Shown: positions 23,786 through 31,034 of the stretch, one piece after another
Numbering within the stretch: the stretch's first letter is position 1
Layout of the letters: each line of letters opens with the position of its first letter
Virus record (IMG/VR): IMGVR_UViG_3300027969_003548
Span: 1-33,753 of that record
Origin: a virus
DNA length: 33,753 nt
Strand: one strand, 5' to 3'
The notes under the pieces: model-generated
Told to the model about the DNA's origin: nothing
Seen by the model: the letters and a program-made list of their open reading frames with translations, nothing else
Databases searched by the model: none
Program-made: the position numbers and the translations under genes

Positions 23786-23810
23786 GTTAGTGCCCAATGG
23801 TGGGGCTAAC
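23786..23810 (+). promoter_or_regulatory. Leader hairpin before the phasin gene
   Basis: GTTAG pairs with CTAAC and CCC with GGG around an AATGGTG loop, just after the late octamer. The ribosome site CCGGAGA follows at about 23827-23833, outside the stem. Confidence 0.45.
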
Positions 23811-23838
23811 ATAAAGCTCGCTTAACCGGAGATTTAAA

Positions 23839-24087
23839 ATGGAATTTATGAAAACACTAACAGAAGCAATGGATCCTGTAAAGATGATTGACCAGGCCCA
23901 AAAGAACGTATCAACAATGTTGAACTTTGTTCAACCAAAAGAATTAAGCTGGACACTAACTAAATTAGCAGAAGCTAATGCAGAATATGCTAAAGCCAGT
24001 GTAACTGCGTTCAAAACAATGGCAGATCTTGCCAAAGATTCAGCATCAAAGTTTACAGCAAATCTAGACAAATCAGCAGCTAAGTAA
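23839..24087 (+). CDS. Phasin-family protein
   Basis: An 82-residue all-helical protein: MEFMKTLTEAMDPVKMIDQAQKNVS, FVQPKELSWTLTKLAEANAEYAKASVTAF and MADLAKDSASKFTANLDKSAAK. This Ala/Lys/Phe amphipathic heptad pattern is that of phasins, proteins that coat polyhydroxyalkanoate granules in proteobacteria. It is shorter than the bacterial Phasin_2 domain (about 100-120). It has its own promoters, a structured leader and an intrinsic terminator, so it is a monocistronic, probably highly expressed gene. Possible roles are mobilising host carbon stores or chaperone-like action. A generic amphipathic helical protein is the main alternative. Confidence 0.7.
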   Translation: MEFMKTLTEAMDPVKMIDQAQKNVSTMLNFVQPKELSWTLTKLAEANAEYAKASVTAFKTMADLAKDSASKFTANLDKSAAK

Positions 24088-24098
24088 TTAGCTCATAC

Positions 24099-24124
24099 AA
24101 AGCCCCTAACGGGGCTTTTTTTTT
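24099..24124 (+). terminator. Intrinsic terminator after the phasin gene
   Basis: AAAGCCCC (24099-24106), loop TAAC, GGGGCTTT (24111-24118), with a run of nine T to 24124. It is a textbook rho-independent terminator 11 bases after the phasin stop, the clearest one in the window. Confidence 0.95.
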
Positions 24125-24148
24125 GGATAATTTTTGGCATAATAAATA

Positions 24149-24177
24149 TTGACAATCGAATAGAAACGCAGTACAAT
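24149..24177 (+). promoter_or_regulatory. Sigma70 promoter for the ClpP-like gene
   Basis: TTGACA (24149-24154), a 17-base spacer and TACAAT (24172-24177). An AATAAATA (24140-24147) precedes it. The leader to the ATG at 24198 is only about 14 bases and has no clear ribosome site. Confidence 0.8.
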
Positions 24178-24197
24178 CATAGCTTAAAAGTCAAAAC

Positions 24198-24776
24198 ATG
24201 GCATCAAATATAAACGATAACGATAATAGCAAAGAACCCGGGCAATTACTTCAAGATTCTGGTATGTATGTATTCATGGATGAAGTTGGCCATGAGACAA
24301 TTAAACCTGTAATTGAATGGATATTATGTGCCAATCATGTGGCTAAACGCAAGAAAAAAGAATTACTTCTAATGATATGTTCGGAAGGCGGCAGTGTTGA
24401 CCATGCTTTTGCTCTGATAGATGTAATGCGATCTAGTACGATCCCAATTAAAACTGTCGGTCTAGGCACAATTGCCAGTAGTGGTTTGCTAATATTTCTA
24501 GCTGGCACTAAGGGTTCCAGAATCCTCACACCCAAAACAAGTATACTAAGTCATCAATATTCTGCATACTCCGAGGGAAAACACCACGAATTGTTTTCAA
24601 TAACTAAGGAATTTAATCTGGTTAATCAACGTATGGTAGAACATTACAAAGAAACTACCGGACTAGATGAAGATACAGTTAAATCTCAACTGTTGCCCTC
24701 TAGTGATGTTTGGCTTACAGCAGAAGAAGCCTTAGCCCTAGGCATTTGCGATTACATAAGTGATCTTAAAAAATAA
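24198..24776 (+). CDS. ClpP-like serine protease (divergent)
   Basis: A 192-residue ClpP-fold peptidase. Aligning with ClpP gives Ser94 in GTIASSG, His119 in SILSHQY and Asp170 in SSDVWLTAEEA, so the catalytic triad is intact. SEGGSVDHAFALIDVM replaces the usual SPGGSVxxGxAIYDTM. The polar N-terminal extension (about 20 residues) and the changed hairpin suggest different ring contacts. It lies just before a canonical clpP, each with its own promoter, so a mixed two-subunit barrel (as in ClpP1P2 of some bacteria) or two separate rings are possible. It is a phage paralogue of unknown partner. Confidence 0.88.
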   Translation: MASNINDNDNSKEPGQLLQDSGMYVFMDEVGHETIKPVIEWILCANHVAKRKKKELLLMICSEGGSVDHAFALIDVMRSSTIPIKTVGLGTIASSGLLIFLAGTKGSRILTPKTSILSHQYSAYSEGKHHELFSITKEFNLVNQRMVEHYKETTGLDEDTVKSQLLPSSDVWLTAEEALALGICDYISDLKK

Positions 24777-24785
24777 CCATATAGC

Positions 24786-24814
24786 TTGACAATATAATGT
24801 GGACATGTTATTAT
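24786..24814 (+). promoter_or_regulatory. Sigma70 promoter for clpP
   Basis: TTGACA (24786-24791), a 17-base spacer and TATTAT (24809-24814). A GTTAT-T-ATAAC inverted repeat spans the -10. The ATG at 24845 has AAGGAAG upstream. Confidence 0.7.
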
Positions 24815-24844
24815 AACGTAACATTAACATTATAAGGAAGTTGA

Positions 24845-25438
24845 ATGCCCAGTTTAATCCCCATGGTAGTAGAACAAACCGCTAAAGGCGAACGTAGCTA
24901 CGATATCTATTCCCGTCTTCTTAAAGACCGTATCGTTATGCTAGATACAGATGTCAACGAAACTAGCTCAAGTCTAGTAGTAGCACAGATGTTATTCCTC
25001 GAAGCTGAAGATCCAGACGCAGATATCCTATTTTATATTAACTCACCAGGTGGATCGGTTACCGCCGGTATGGCCATTTATGATACCATGCAGTTTATCA
25101 AGTGTGATGTTTCCACTATTGTTATGGGCCAAGCCTGTTCCATGGGTTCATTGTTAGCACAAGCAGGCACAGCAGGCAAGCGATTGATTCTGCCTTATGC
25201 CAGACATATGATACATCAACCATCAGGCGGTGCTCGTGGACAAGCCACCGACATGTTGATTCAGGTTACCGAGATTCTCAAGATGAAAAAAGAACTCACC
25301 CAGATCTATGTCAATCATAACTCAGCAGGCAAGACATTTGATGAACTTGCTTCTGATATGGAACGTGATAACTTCATGTCAGCACAAGAAGCAGTGCAGT
25401 ATGGATTAGCCGATAAGATTATTACCAAGCGAGATTAA
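24845..25438 (+). CDS. clpP: ClpP, ATP-dependent protease proteolytic subunit
   Basis: A 197-residue canonical Clp[43 protein letters not shown], catalytic Ser99 in MGQACSMGS, His124 in ARHMIHQP, Asp175 in [12 protein letters not shown]. The N-terminal processing region is short, as in E. coli ClpP. It is expected to form a tetradecameric chamber fed by ClpX (a phage copy lies at 15133) or by host ClpX/ClpA. The base composition is less AT-rich than its small neighbours, and the sequence is close to bacterial ClpP, which suggests acquisition from a host. Confidence 0.95.
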   Translation: MPSLIPMVVEQTAKGERSYDIYSRLLKDRIVMLDTDVNETSSSLVVAQMLFLEAEDPDADILFYINSPGGSVTAGMAIYDTMQFIKCDVSTIVMGQACSMGSLLAQAGTAGKRLILPYARHMIHQPSGGARGQATDMLIQVTEILKMKKELTQIYVNHNSAGKTFDELASDMERDNFMSAQEAVQYGLADKIITKRD

Positions 25439-25439
25439 A

Positions 25440-25682
25440 ATGTTACGACAATCATATGACTTATCTAGTTTTATGGAACAGGCAATAGAACGGGGAATCA
25501 ATGTACGATTTCCAGACACACTTGATGTAGATGTGTATGAAGAAAAGTTTGAACAGTTAATTCAATGGGATATTAGAACAAATTGTAATTCTATAATTTT
25601 ATATGAACACGACTATAAACCAGTTGCGTTCTATGATGTTAATACACTTGAAGGATTTATTTTGTCTCACAGTATGACATGA
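25440..25682 (+). CDS. Small hypothetical protein
   Basis: An 80-residue acidic protein starting 1 base after the clpP stop and overlapping the next gene (stop TGA within ATGACATGA). It shows SSFMEQAIERGINVRF and NCNSIILYEHDYKPVAFYDV. It is probably in the clpP transcript. The family is not recognised. Confidence 0.6.
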   Translation: MLRQSYDLSSFMEQAIERGINVRFPDTLDVDVYEEKFEQLIQWDIRTNCNSIILYEHDYKPVAFYDVNTLEGFILSHSMT

Positions 25683-25918
25683 CATTAACTATATCTGAAC
25701 TTAACAGGTTTTTTGCCAACTTGGAAAAAAAGTTTGAGGCTAATACTAAAATTTTTTCTCCAGCATATTTTATAACGGGACTTTCTGAAAAGATGCATCA
25801 GGAAATGCCTGGCAATTATATGTTAAAATTTGAAGAAGATGATCAGGGTAAACTAAGGATTACAATTGACTTCTTCACAGAGCAAGATGAACTAATGTTT
25901 ATATTAAAATATTCATGA
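25679..25918 (+). CDS. Small protein of the FxF...xMFxLKY group
   Basis: A 79-residue protein whose last third (LRITIDFFTEQDELMFILKY) has the pattern also seen at the ends of the genes at 26593, 26877 and 27086. The N-terminal helix LNRFFANLEKKFEA is unlike them. It overlaps its neighbours by 4 bases on both sides. It is probably a compact alpha/beta protein. The function is unknown. Confidence 0.6.
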   Translation: MTLTISELNRFFANLEKKFEANTKIFSPAYFITGLSEKMHQEMPGNYMLKFEEDDQGKLRITIDFFTEQDELMFILKYS

Positions 25919-26124
25919 TGTACCTATTCTTTCTTAAGCTAACACTAGTAATTCTGGTAATGACAAACATAGTATTGGTAATAGGCAAATCATTATCACT
26001 TAGACAGGTAATACTAATTACGGTATTAGTTGTGATACTGTCATTATTGCTTTCAGTGATAGATTATGCTATACTACAAATGACAATAGACAGCCTATCA
26101 AGGTCACTGAGACAATATATATGA
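25915..26124 (+). CDS. Small two-pass membrane protein
   Basis: A 69-residue protein with two hydrophobic helices (YLFFLKLTLVILVMTNIVLVI and VILITVLVVILSLLLSVIDYAIL) and a polar C-terminus (DSLSRSLRQYI). It overlaps both neighbours by 4 bases in an ATGA-coupled chain. It could be holin-like in size and topology, but nothing nearby supports lysis. Confidence 0.6.
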   Translation: MMYLFFLKLTLVILVMTNIVLVIGKSLSLRQVILITVLVVILSLLLSVIDYAILQMTIDSLSRSLRQYI

Positions 26125-26600
26125 ATAACTTAATTACCGACTTTGGCTATACTGTGGATAAAGAACTACTGTTGTCTATCGTGGACAACGAAAGAAAGAA
26201 CAGTAGCGTATACCACAGTTCCATGGAGAACTGGCGCTGGAGCAACAATGTCAAACATCCATACTTTGAAACTCTAATGCTGGATTTAAAAGTTAAAGGA
26301 TGGGTTGATTTTTACTTTCAAGAACCCAACTCCTTTCTACTACCACACATAGATCCAAAAAGTATATCAGCCATTAACTTTGTGCTAAGTTCAGAACCGG
26401 CGCCTATTACATTTTATCCTAATGCTGTTGATAGAAACAATTTAGGTGAAGCAGTTGACTATACATATACCACAGCAATAATTAATCCCACAGTGTATCA
26501 CTCGGTCCAAACAGGCGCTACAGAACGAATCCTATTTAAGATTTGTATAGCAAGCGAAAGCTATACCGATCTAGTTAAGAGATTACTGCCACATGGTTAA
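26121..26600 (+). CDS. 2-oxoglutarate/Fe(II)-dependent oxygenase-like protein
   Basis: A 159-residue protein with the double-stranded beta-helix signature: His76-x-Asp78 in LLPHIDPKS, the distal His127 in TVYHSVQ, and Arg136 in ERILFKI, which would bind 2-oxoglutarate. The spacing (49 residues between Asp and distal His) fits the superfamily. Such oxygenases are common in marine T4-like phages, where targets are unknown; protein or nucleic-acid hydroxylation is possible. It is in the small-gene chain and overlaps both neighbours. Confidence 0.72.
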   Translation: MNNLITDFGYTVDKELLLSIVDNERKNSSVYHSSMENWRWSNNVKHPYFETLMLDLKVKGWVDFYFQEPNSFLLPHIDPKSISAINFVLSSEPAPITFYPNAVDRNNLGEAVDYTYTTAIINPTVYHSVQTGATERILFKICIASESYTDLVKRLLPHG

Positions 26601-26880
26601 CATGACCCTTTTTGAAATGCCAATTACACAATATATGATTAAAAAGAAACCCTGGCAAGAATACCTACGGACTTTAAATCCACGTCCAGTCTTCTACATC
26701 AGTGAAGACGATATCAAACAATCAGAAGAACATGATGCAATTAGTCTGATGCGGATGCAAGATCATAGTCCGGGTGATTATACACTAGAGAAATACTATC
26801 ATGAATATCATGGTTATTCATATAGATTAAAGTTTGCCTCACCCCAAGAGGAAACTTTCTTTAGGTTAAAATACGAATGA
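26593..26880 (+). CDS. Small protein of the FxF...xFFxLKY group
   Basis: A 95-residue protein that ends YSYRLKFASPQEETFFRLKYE, matching the C-terminal pattern of the neighbours at 25679, 26877 and 27086. The N-terminal part has a basic MIKKKPWQEYLRTLNPRP and an acidic middle. It overlaps its neighbours by 8 and 4 bases. The function is unknown. Confidence 0.6.
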   Translation: MVNMTLFEMPITQYMIKKKPWQEYLRTLNPRPVFYISEDDIKQSEEHDAISLMRMQDHSPGDYTLEKYYHEYHGYSYRLKFASPQEETFFRLKYE

Positions 26881-27086
26881 TTGATTTTGAACTGACAAAA
26901 ATAAGATTTACAGGCGCTGAATTTATAGAAGTAGGTCTATGGTTAGAACAACATATGCCCAATCCACCCTTGCCAGAGCCACAACGCTGGACATTGGGAC
27001 AGGATAAAAACAACGGTTTTAGATATGGTATTAAGTTTGAGAATGACTATGATGCTACCATGTTCGCACTACGCTGGCAACGCTGA
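26877..27086 (+). CDS. Small protein of the FxF...TMFALRW group
   Basis: A 69-residue protein: FTGAEFIEVGLWLEQHMPNPPLP, WTLGQDKNNGFRYGIKFEND and YDATMFALRWQR. It shares its ending with the next gene (ATMFALVWNR), so the two are recent relatives. It overlaps the previous gene by 4 bases and the next by 1. The function is unknown. Confidence 0.62.
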   Translation: MIDFELTKIRFTGAEFIEVGLWLEQHMPNPPLPEPQRWTLGQDKNNGFRYGIKFENDYDATMFALRWQR

Positions 27087-27295
27087 TGATTATAGTTAAA
27101 ATACCCTATACCGATGCACGATTATATGCCACTAAACGTGCCATTGAAATGAGCAACTGGTGCAAGGAAAACGGACTAGTACACAGCCAAGACTTTGACT
27201 GGAGCTTTATGGGTAATCTAAAAGAAATCCACTTTAGATTTTATAATGATGATGAAAGTAGGGCTACTATGTTTGCCTTAGTTTGGAATAGATAA
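27086..27295 (+). CDS. Small protein of the FxF...TMFALVW group
   Basis: A 69-residue protein ending KEIHFRFYNDDESRATMFAL-VWNR, clearly related to the previous gene. It has a DARLYATKRAIEMSNWCKENG helix and a DWSFMGN turn. It is the last gene of the rightward chain; its TAA touches the convergent stop at 27296 with no terminator between. Confidence 0.62.
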   Translation: MIIVKIPYTDARLYATKRAIEMSNWCKENGLVHSQDFDWSFMGNLKEIHFRFYNDDESRATMFALVWNR

Positions 27296-28339
27296 TTACG
27301 CTTTAAAGTTATCTGTGTCAAGAGTATCTTGTATAAATTTATATACTTCTTGATATACTAATTTATGATACCTCTTATACACTGCCTGAACCTTGGGATC
27401 TGTTTTGCCTTTATATCGTTTATCTAGATATCCGTCAATTAGACGAGTTATATCCCTAAGAGCATTGTTACCTTGATTTATGTACGAACTTTTAGTCGGT
27501 CTTGGTTGTTCCAACATATACCTACGTATTATGCCTAGGGCAATGTTATGAGCATGGGCAGCTATTTCCGCAGTACTGGCAAAGTATAAATCATAATATC
27601 TTGCTTGTTCTTCCCTGGATAACTTAGGCGATGACGCAGAGTTATCACTAGGAAATACACTATTTTTTCTTGCCAACTTAGCAAATTCATTTTTTTCTTT
27701 GTCAAGATGACTGCGAAATTCAAATTTACCGCCTCTATGCTTTTGTCGTGCATGTTGAATTATATGAACTAATTCATGTATAAATGTACTGGCATATTCA
27801 TTAATAGCCTTCTTTAAATCACTGAACTCTAATAAATCTACCCCGTCATTTTCAATCATTTCCTCTACCACTGAATACAATCCCTTTAGTAATTCTCCGA
27901 TTACATATTTTTTCTCTACCTTATTTTTTATTACTTCACAGATTAAAGAAGTTATCTTTATCATGACATTTCTATTCATGACTATTTCATAACCCTGAGC
28001 ATATCCGCCTATGTTATCTTTAAGTAATTTAGATTCTACCTCCTGTAATGCGGGTTCGATTCTATGTCCTAACGCGAATAATGCATCATTTACCTCGTAT
28101 GATACATGATTTAAAAGATCTACCTCCATTAATTTATAGAATTTTTCTGTATTTCCCTTGTTGTATTCTTTTTTACTATTCTCGTATTCGTCGTCATCAG
28201 CCCAATAAGCTTCGTATGTATCGTTTAATGCCTTAACCATCCCTGTTAGGATTACTTTTTTAACTTCAGGATCATACTTTGATAGACTAATCTCTTCATC
28301 TAACTCAGAATTTTCTAAAACGAATTCGTGATATCTCAT
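27296..28339 (-). CDS. Tagged protein with HExxH zinc-protease motif
   Basis: A 347-residue protein. It starts MRYHEFVLE, the shared tag, with a possible cut after Glu9. The body is acidic and helical. FIHELVHIIQH (His188, Glu189, His192) is a zincin-type site, and ASTAEIAAHAHNIA downstream could provide the third ligand. A metalloprotease, or a zinc-dependent fold without protease activity, are both possible. It is the third gene of a late-promoter operon, coupled to the previous one by ATGA (28336-28339). If the tag works as in T4, this would be packed in the head and injected. Confidence 0.72.
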   Translation of the reverse strand: MRYHEFVLENSELDEEISLSKYDPEVKKVILTGMVKALNDTYEAYWADDDEYENSKKEYNKGNTEKFYKLMEVDLLNHVSYEVNDALFALGHRIEPALQEVESKLLKDNIGGYAQGYEIVMNRNVMIKITSLICEVIKNKVEKKYVIGELLKGLYSVVEEMIENDGVDLLEFSDLKKAINEYASTFIHELVHIIQHARQKHRGGKFEFRSHLDKEKNEFAKLARKNSVFPSDNSASSPKLSREEQARYYDLYFASTAEIAAHAHNIALGIIRRYMLEQPRPTKSSYINQGNNALRDITRLIDGYLDKRYKGKTDPKVQAVYKRYHKLVYQEVYKFIQDTLDTDNFKA

Positions 28340-29253
28340 TTAATTTCCTTCGATTGACTGTCATCAGGCCCTGACAATGGCTGTGCCATCCTAGACTTTA
28401 ATACAGTATCAAGATAATCATATGGCTCAGCCCTAGGCTCTGCTCGTTTTAAATATCTATTTGTATCGGGTATACTTCCGGTTCTGGATAACATATCACT
28501 ATGTGTGCCTACATTCTTTGTCTTAGGATTAAATATCTTATCCTCGACAAATGATAGGAATTGTTTTGAACTGTTATGTTGAATAAACTGTTTAATCACA
28601 GATGACAATGCAGTTACACATTTTATATAAGCTTCCCCATCAAACGGTATCTTTTGTTGTCCTGTTCCAAATAATCTAGCCCAGTCTGATGTAAACATTC
28701 CACCTGTGCGCTGTACATTATCCTTAAACAATCCTGGATTATCATACTGAGGAAAATCACTCCATAAAGATTGTGGCACAATACCTAGCGGTTCTGATAC
28801 AGTTACGAAGTATACAGGATACCTATTATCATTGATTAACTTATTATAACTCTTATATAAACCCTTACTAGCACCAGCCCAGGGTTTAGTCTTAGCACAT
28901 GGAACAAACGCTACCATAGAATAACGTTCTGGCACCACATACGATATAATCTCACGATGCCATGCTGAAATAACAGGATCATTGAGCAGATGTAAGGTCT
29001 CGCCAGGTGTATATGCTGTATATTTAGGATCTAAGGATGGATTACTTGCAAGACTTCTTTCGACAAGAAAGCGCCTAAATCTAGGCCAATCTTCATATGA
29101 TATGTATCCTGGTGTTCCTAGCTGTGCTAATTCAACAGCAGATAATTTTGAATAGGCCTGTTTAATTTCAGACTTAGATAATTTATCGGCAGACACAGGA
29201 ACTACCGATGCTATTGTTTTCTTTTCTTCTATTGCAAATTCACGATATCTCAT
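28336..29253 (-). CDS. Tagged protein with a CxKxKPW / SEPLGIVP domain
   Basis: A 305-residue protein starting MRYREFAIE at 29253, the start set by ATGA coupling with the upstream stop and by the tag; an earlier in-frame ATG at 29286 is rejected. The core FVPCAKTKPWAGASK, YKSYNKLI, VYFVTVSEPLGIVPQSLW and YDNPGLF resembles, by eye, the domain next to the active part of archaeosine synthase (DUF5591-like), which works in deazaguanine modification; the match is weak. The C-terminal part is unrecognised. It is in the middle of the three-gene tagged operon. Confidence 0.65.
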   Translation of the reverse strand: MRYREFAIEEKKTIASVVPVSADKLSKSEIKQAYSKLSAVELAQLGTPGYISYEDWPRFRRFLVERSLASNPSLDPKYTAYTPGETLHLLNDPVISAWHREIISYVVPERYSMVAFVPCAKTKPWAGASKGLYKSYNKLINDNRYPVYFVTVSEPLGIVPQSLWSDFPQYDNPGLFKDNVQRTGGMFTSDWARLFGTGQQKIPFDGEAYIKCVTALSSVIKQFIQHNSSKQFLSFVEDKIFNPKTKNVGTHSDMLSRTGSIPDTNRYLKRAEPRAEPYDYLDTVLKSRMAQPLSGPDDSQSKEIK

Positions 29254-30983
29254 TTTAAATCGTCCGTTGTCCAATGACCCGGCCACATGTGTAATCCCAT
29301 AGATTTCATTATTTTTACCATTTCAATAACCTTAGGAGTAGGGTTTTTTATCCATGGCATAGCATATTGATAATTATCACTAACAGCTGCAATTTGAACC
29401 GACTCTGGAGGATCAATTCCAGCATTAACAATATTTTTTATAAGACTTCCGTCAACCTTAACATATGCTACCATATCTGCATCAGAGGGTTTTACTCCAC
29501 TCTTGAGCAATTCCTCAAAACTAGGAGGCTTAGGTATACTTTGCTTTTTTTTCATTTTTGCATTATATGCATGAAAATCATATCCAGCAGCATTCTTAAC
29601 TTTCTGACTAGTCCTAATTCCCCAGTGTGATAATGTATCTACAAAATATTCTTTTTCTTCGGGGTCAGACATTGCGTTTATCGTGGCTAGTTGAACTGCC
29701 TCTGATGGAATAATTTTTTTCTGATGAAAAATCCAAATATTGCCTGGATTTCTTTTAACCGCTGCTAGTTGTAATGCTTCAGTAGGATTTTTAATAATAT
29801 TAATATCAGATTGTATGCTTGAGTGAAAAAAATCCATCTGTATTTCTTCTGGAGGATTACTAATATATTTAATTGAACGGGGTGTTGTTTTTACAGCAGC
29901 CTTCATTACAGCAATACTAGGCTTAATACCTGCCTTTATAATTGAGTCTATAGCAGTGCCATCTTTTTTAACAGTAGCAATTTGTAACTGTTCTGAGGGA
30001 TTTCTTACCCATCTAATAGCCTGTGGCTCTTTTAACAAAACTTTATCTATAAATTCTCTAGATGGGTTTGGCATAAATCTTAACTCTTTTGGATTGTCCA
30101 GTACCGCAGTCATCTGAGTCTGTAAATCCATATTTCTAAATTTATCGTAACCTCCTGCTAACCGGGCTTTCGTATTCTCTCCATCATATTTTTTACGGTC
30201 TATTTTTGATGGAAGATAATTTTCACGATTATAAACCTGCTTTATAACTGTAACAGCGCCTATGTCAAAAAACACAGCCTGTGTTGACTCATTAGAATGA
30301 ATTATACCAATACCTGCATCAACACATCCTGCTATGCCTATTGACCTAAAAAGATTATTCCATGCTAATGAATCTGCTGGAACTGTGCCTCTTGGTTTAT
30401 CTGCTGCAATCATTTTAGATACTTCCCGCGTCACATACCATAACCTTGCGCCTGGAAAAGAACTATATTTAATTGGCTCGGAGGGCATCATAAAAAGATC
30501 CACTCCTTTGAATGAATCATTTGACATAGATTTATCAATTATAGCATCAATTTCATCTGATACAGTTTTCCAATCTTTAGAAGATTTATTTTTCATATAC
30601 AGCTTTATCTTCTTGTAGTATAGATTTACCTCTGCCTCAGATATGTTTACAAGATTAATTATGTTACCCTTAGCCTTAAATATCGTGGCATATTCACTAT
30701 GACCTGCGAATGGCAATCCTTTCATGCCTCTATCACTAATATATTTTCTAATATAAGTAGCGGGGTATGAGTATATGCCTAACGGAGTATCGTAATTGCT
30801 TTGTGGATTAATGCCTAGCTTTTCTATTGAAGTGAATGTAACAAACAAATTTGTAATATCCGCTATGGTATCAGCAGTTTCACCGGCTTTATCTATTGCT
30901 TGATATATCTCGGAATTAACCGTAACCTTTGGATTTTGTTCAGGATTCTTCCTAAGCTCTGTGACGAATTCTTTATATCTCAT
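29250..30983 (-). CDS. Large tagged protein with DUF4116-like repeats
   Basis: A 577-residue protein starting MRYKEFVTE, then a spacer, and an N-terminal domain with FVTFTSIEKLGINPQSNYDTPLGIYSYP and LPFAGHSEYATIF. This is an unrecognised fold that could be an enzyme. From about 290 to the end run helical repeats of about 40 residues built around NPxExxQxAxVKxxxxxIxxIxNxG, like DUF4116 repeats. It is first in the operon, 22 bases from the bidirectional late promoter. T4 Alt is a large injected protein with a similar targeting peptide, but no ADP-ribosyltransferase motif was confirmed here. Confidence 0.7.
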   Translation of the reverse strand: MRYKEFVTELRKNPEQNPKVTVNSEIYQAIDKAGETADTIADITNLFVTFTSIEKLGINPQSNYDTPLGIYSYPATYIRKYISDRGMKGLPFAGHSEYATIFKAKGNIINLVNISEAEVNLYYKKIKLYMKNKSSKDWKTVSDEIDAIIDKSMSNDSFKGVDLFMMPSEPIKYSSFPGARLWYVTREVSKMIAADKPRGTVPADSLAWNNLFRSIGIAGCVDAGIGIIHSNESTQAVFFDIGAVTVIKQVYNRENYLPSKIDRKKYDGENTKARLAGGYDKFRNMDLQTQMTAVLDNPKELRFMPNPSREFIDKVLLKEPQAIRWVRNPSEQLQIATVKKDGTAIDSIIKAGIKPSIAVMKAAVKTTPRSIKYISNPPEEIQMDFFHSSIQSDINIIKNPTEALQLAAVKRNPGNIWIFHQKKIIPSEAVQLATINAMSDPEEKEYFVDTLSHWGIRTSQKVKNAAGYDFHAYNAKMKKKQSIPKPPSFEELLKSGVKPSDADMVAYVKVDGSLIKNIVNAGIDPPESVQIAAVSDNYQYAMPWIKNPTPKVIEMVKIMKSMGLHMWPGHWTTDDLK

Positions 30984-31002
30984 AATGTTCCATTAACTAG
31001 TA

Positions 31003-31018
31003 CTTATTTATAAATAAG
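31003..31018. promoter_or_regulatory. Palindromic bidirectional T4-type late promoter
   Basis: CTTATTTATAAATAAG is a perfect 16-base palindrome carrying TATAAATA on both strands (plus 31009-31016, minus 31005-31012). It lies between divergent genes starting at 30983 (minus) and 31035 (plus), 21 and 18 bases from each box. Confidence 0.75.
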
Positions 31019-31034
31019 CTATTGTGAGTATATT

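Noticed and set aside
25915-26124. Holin
   Set aside because: Size and two membrane segments would fit, but no endolysin or spanin is nearby and the gene lies in a small-gene chain after clpP.
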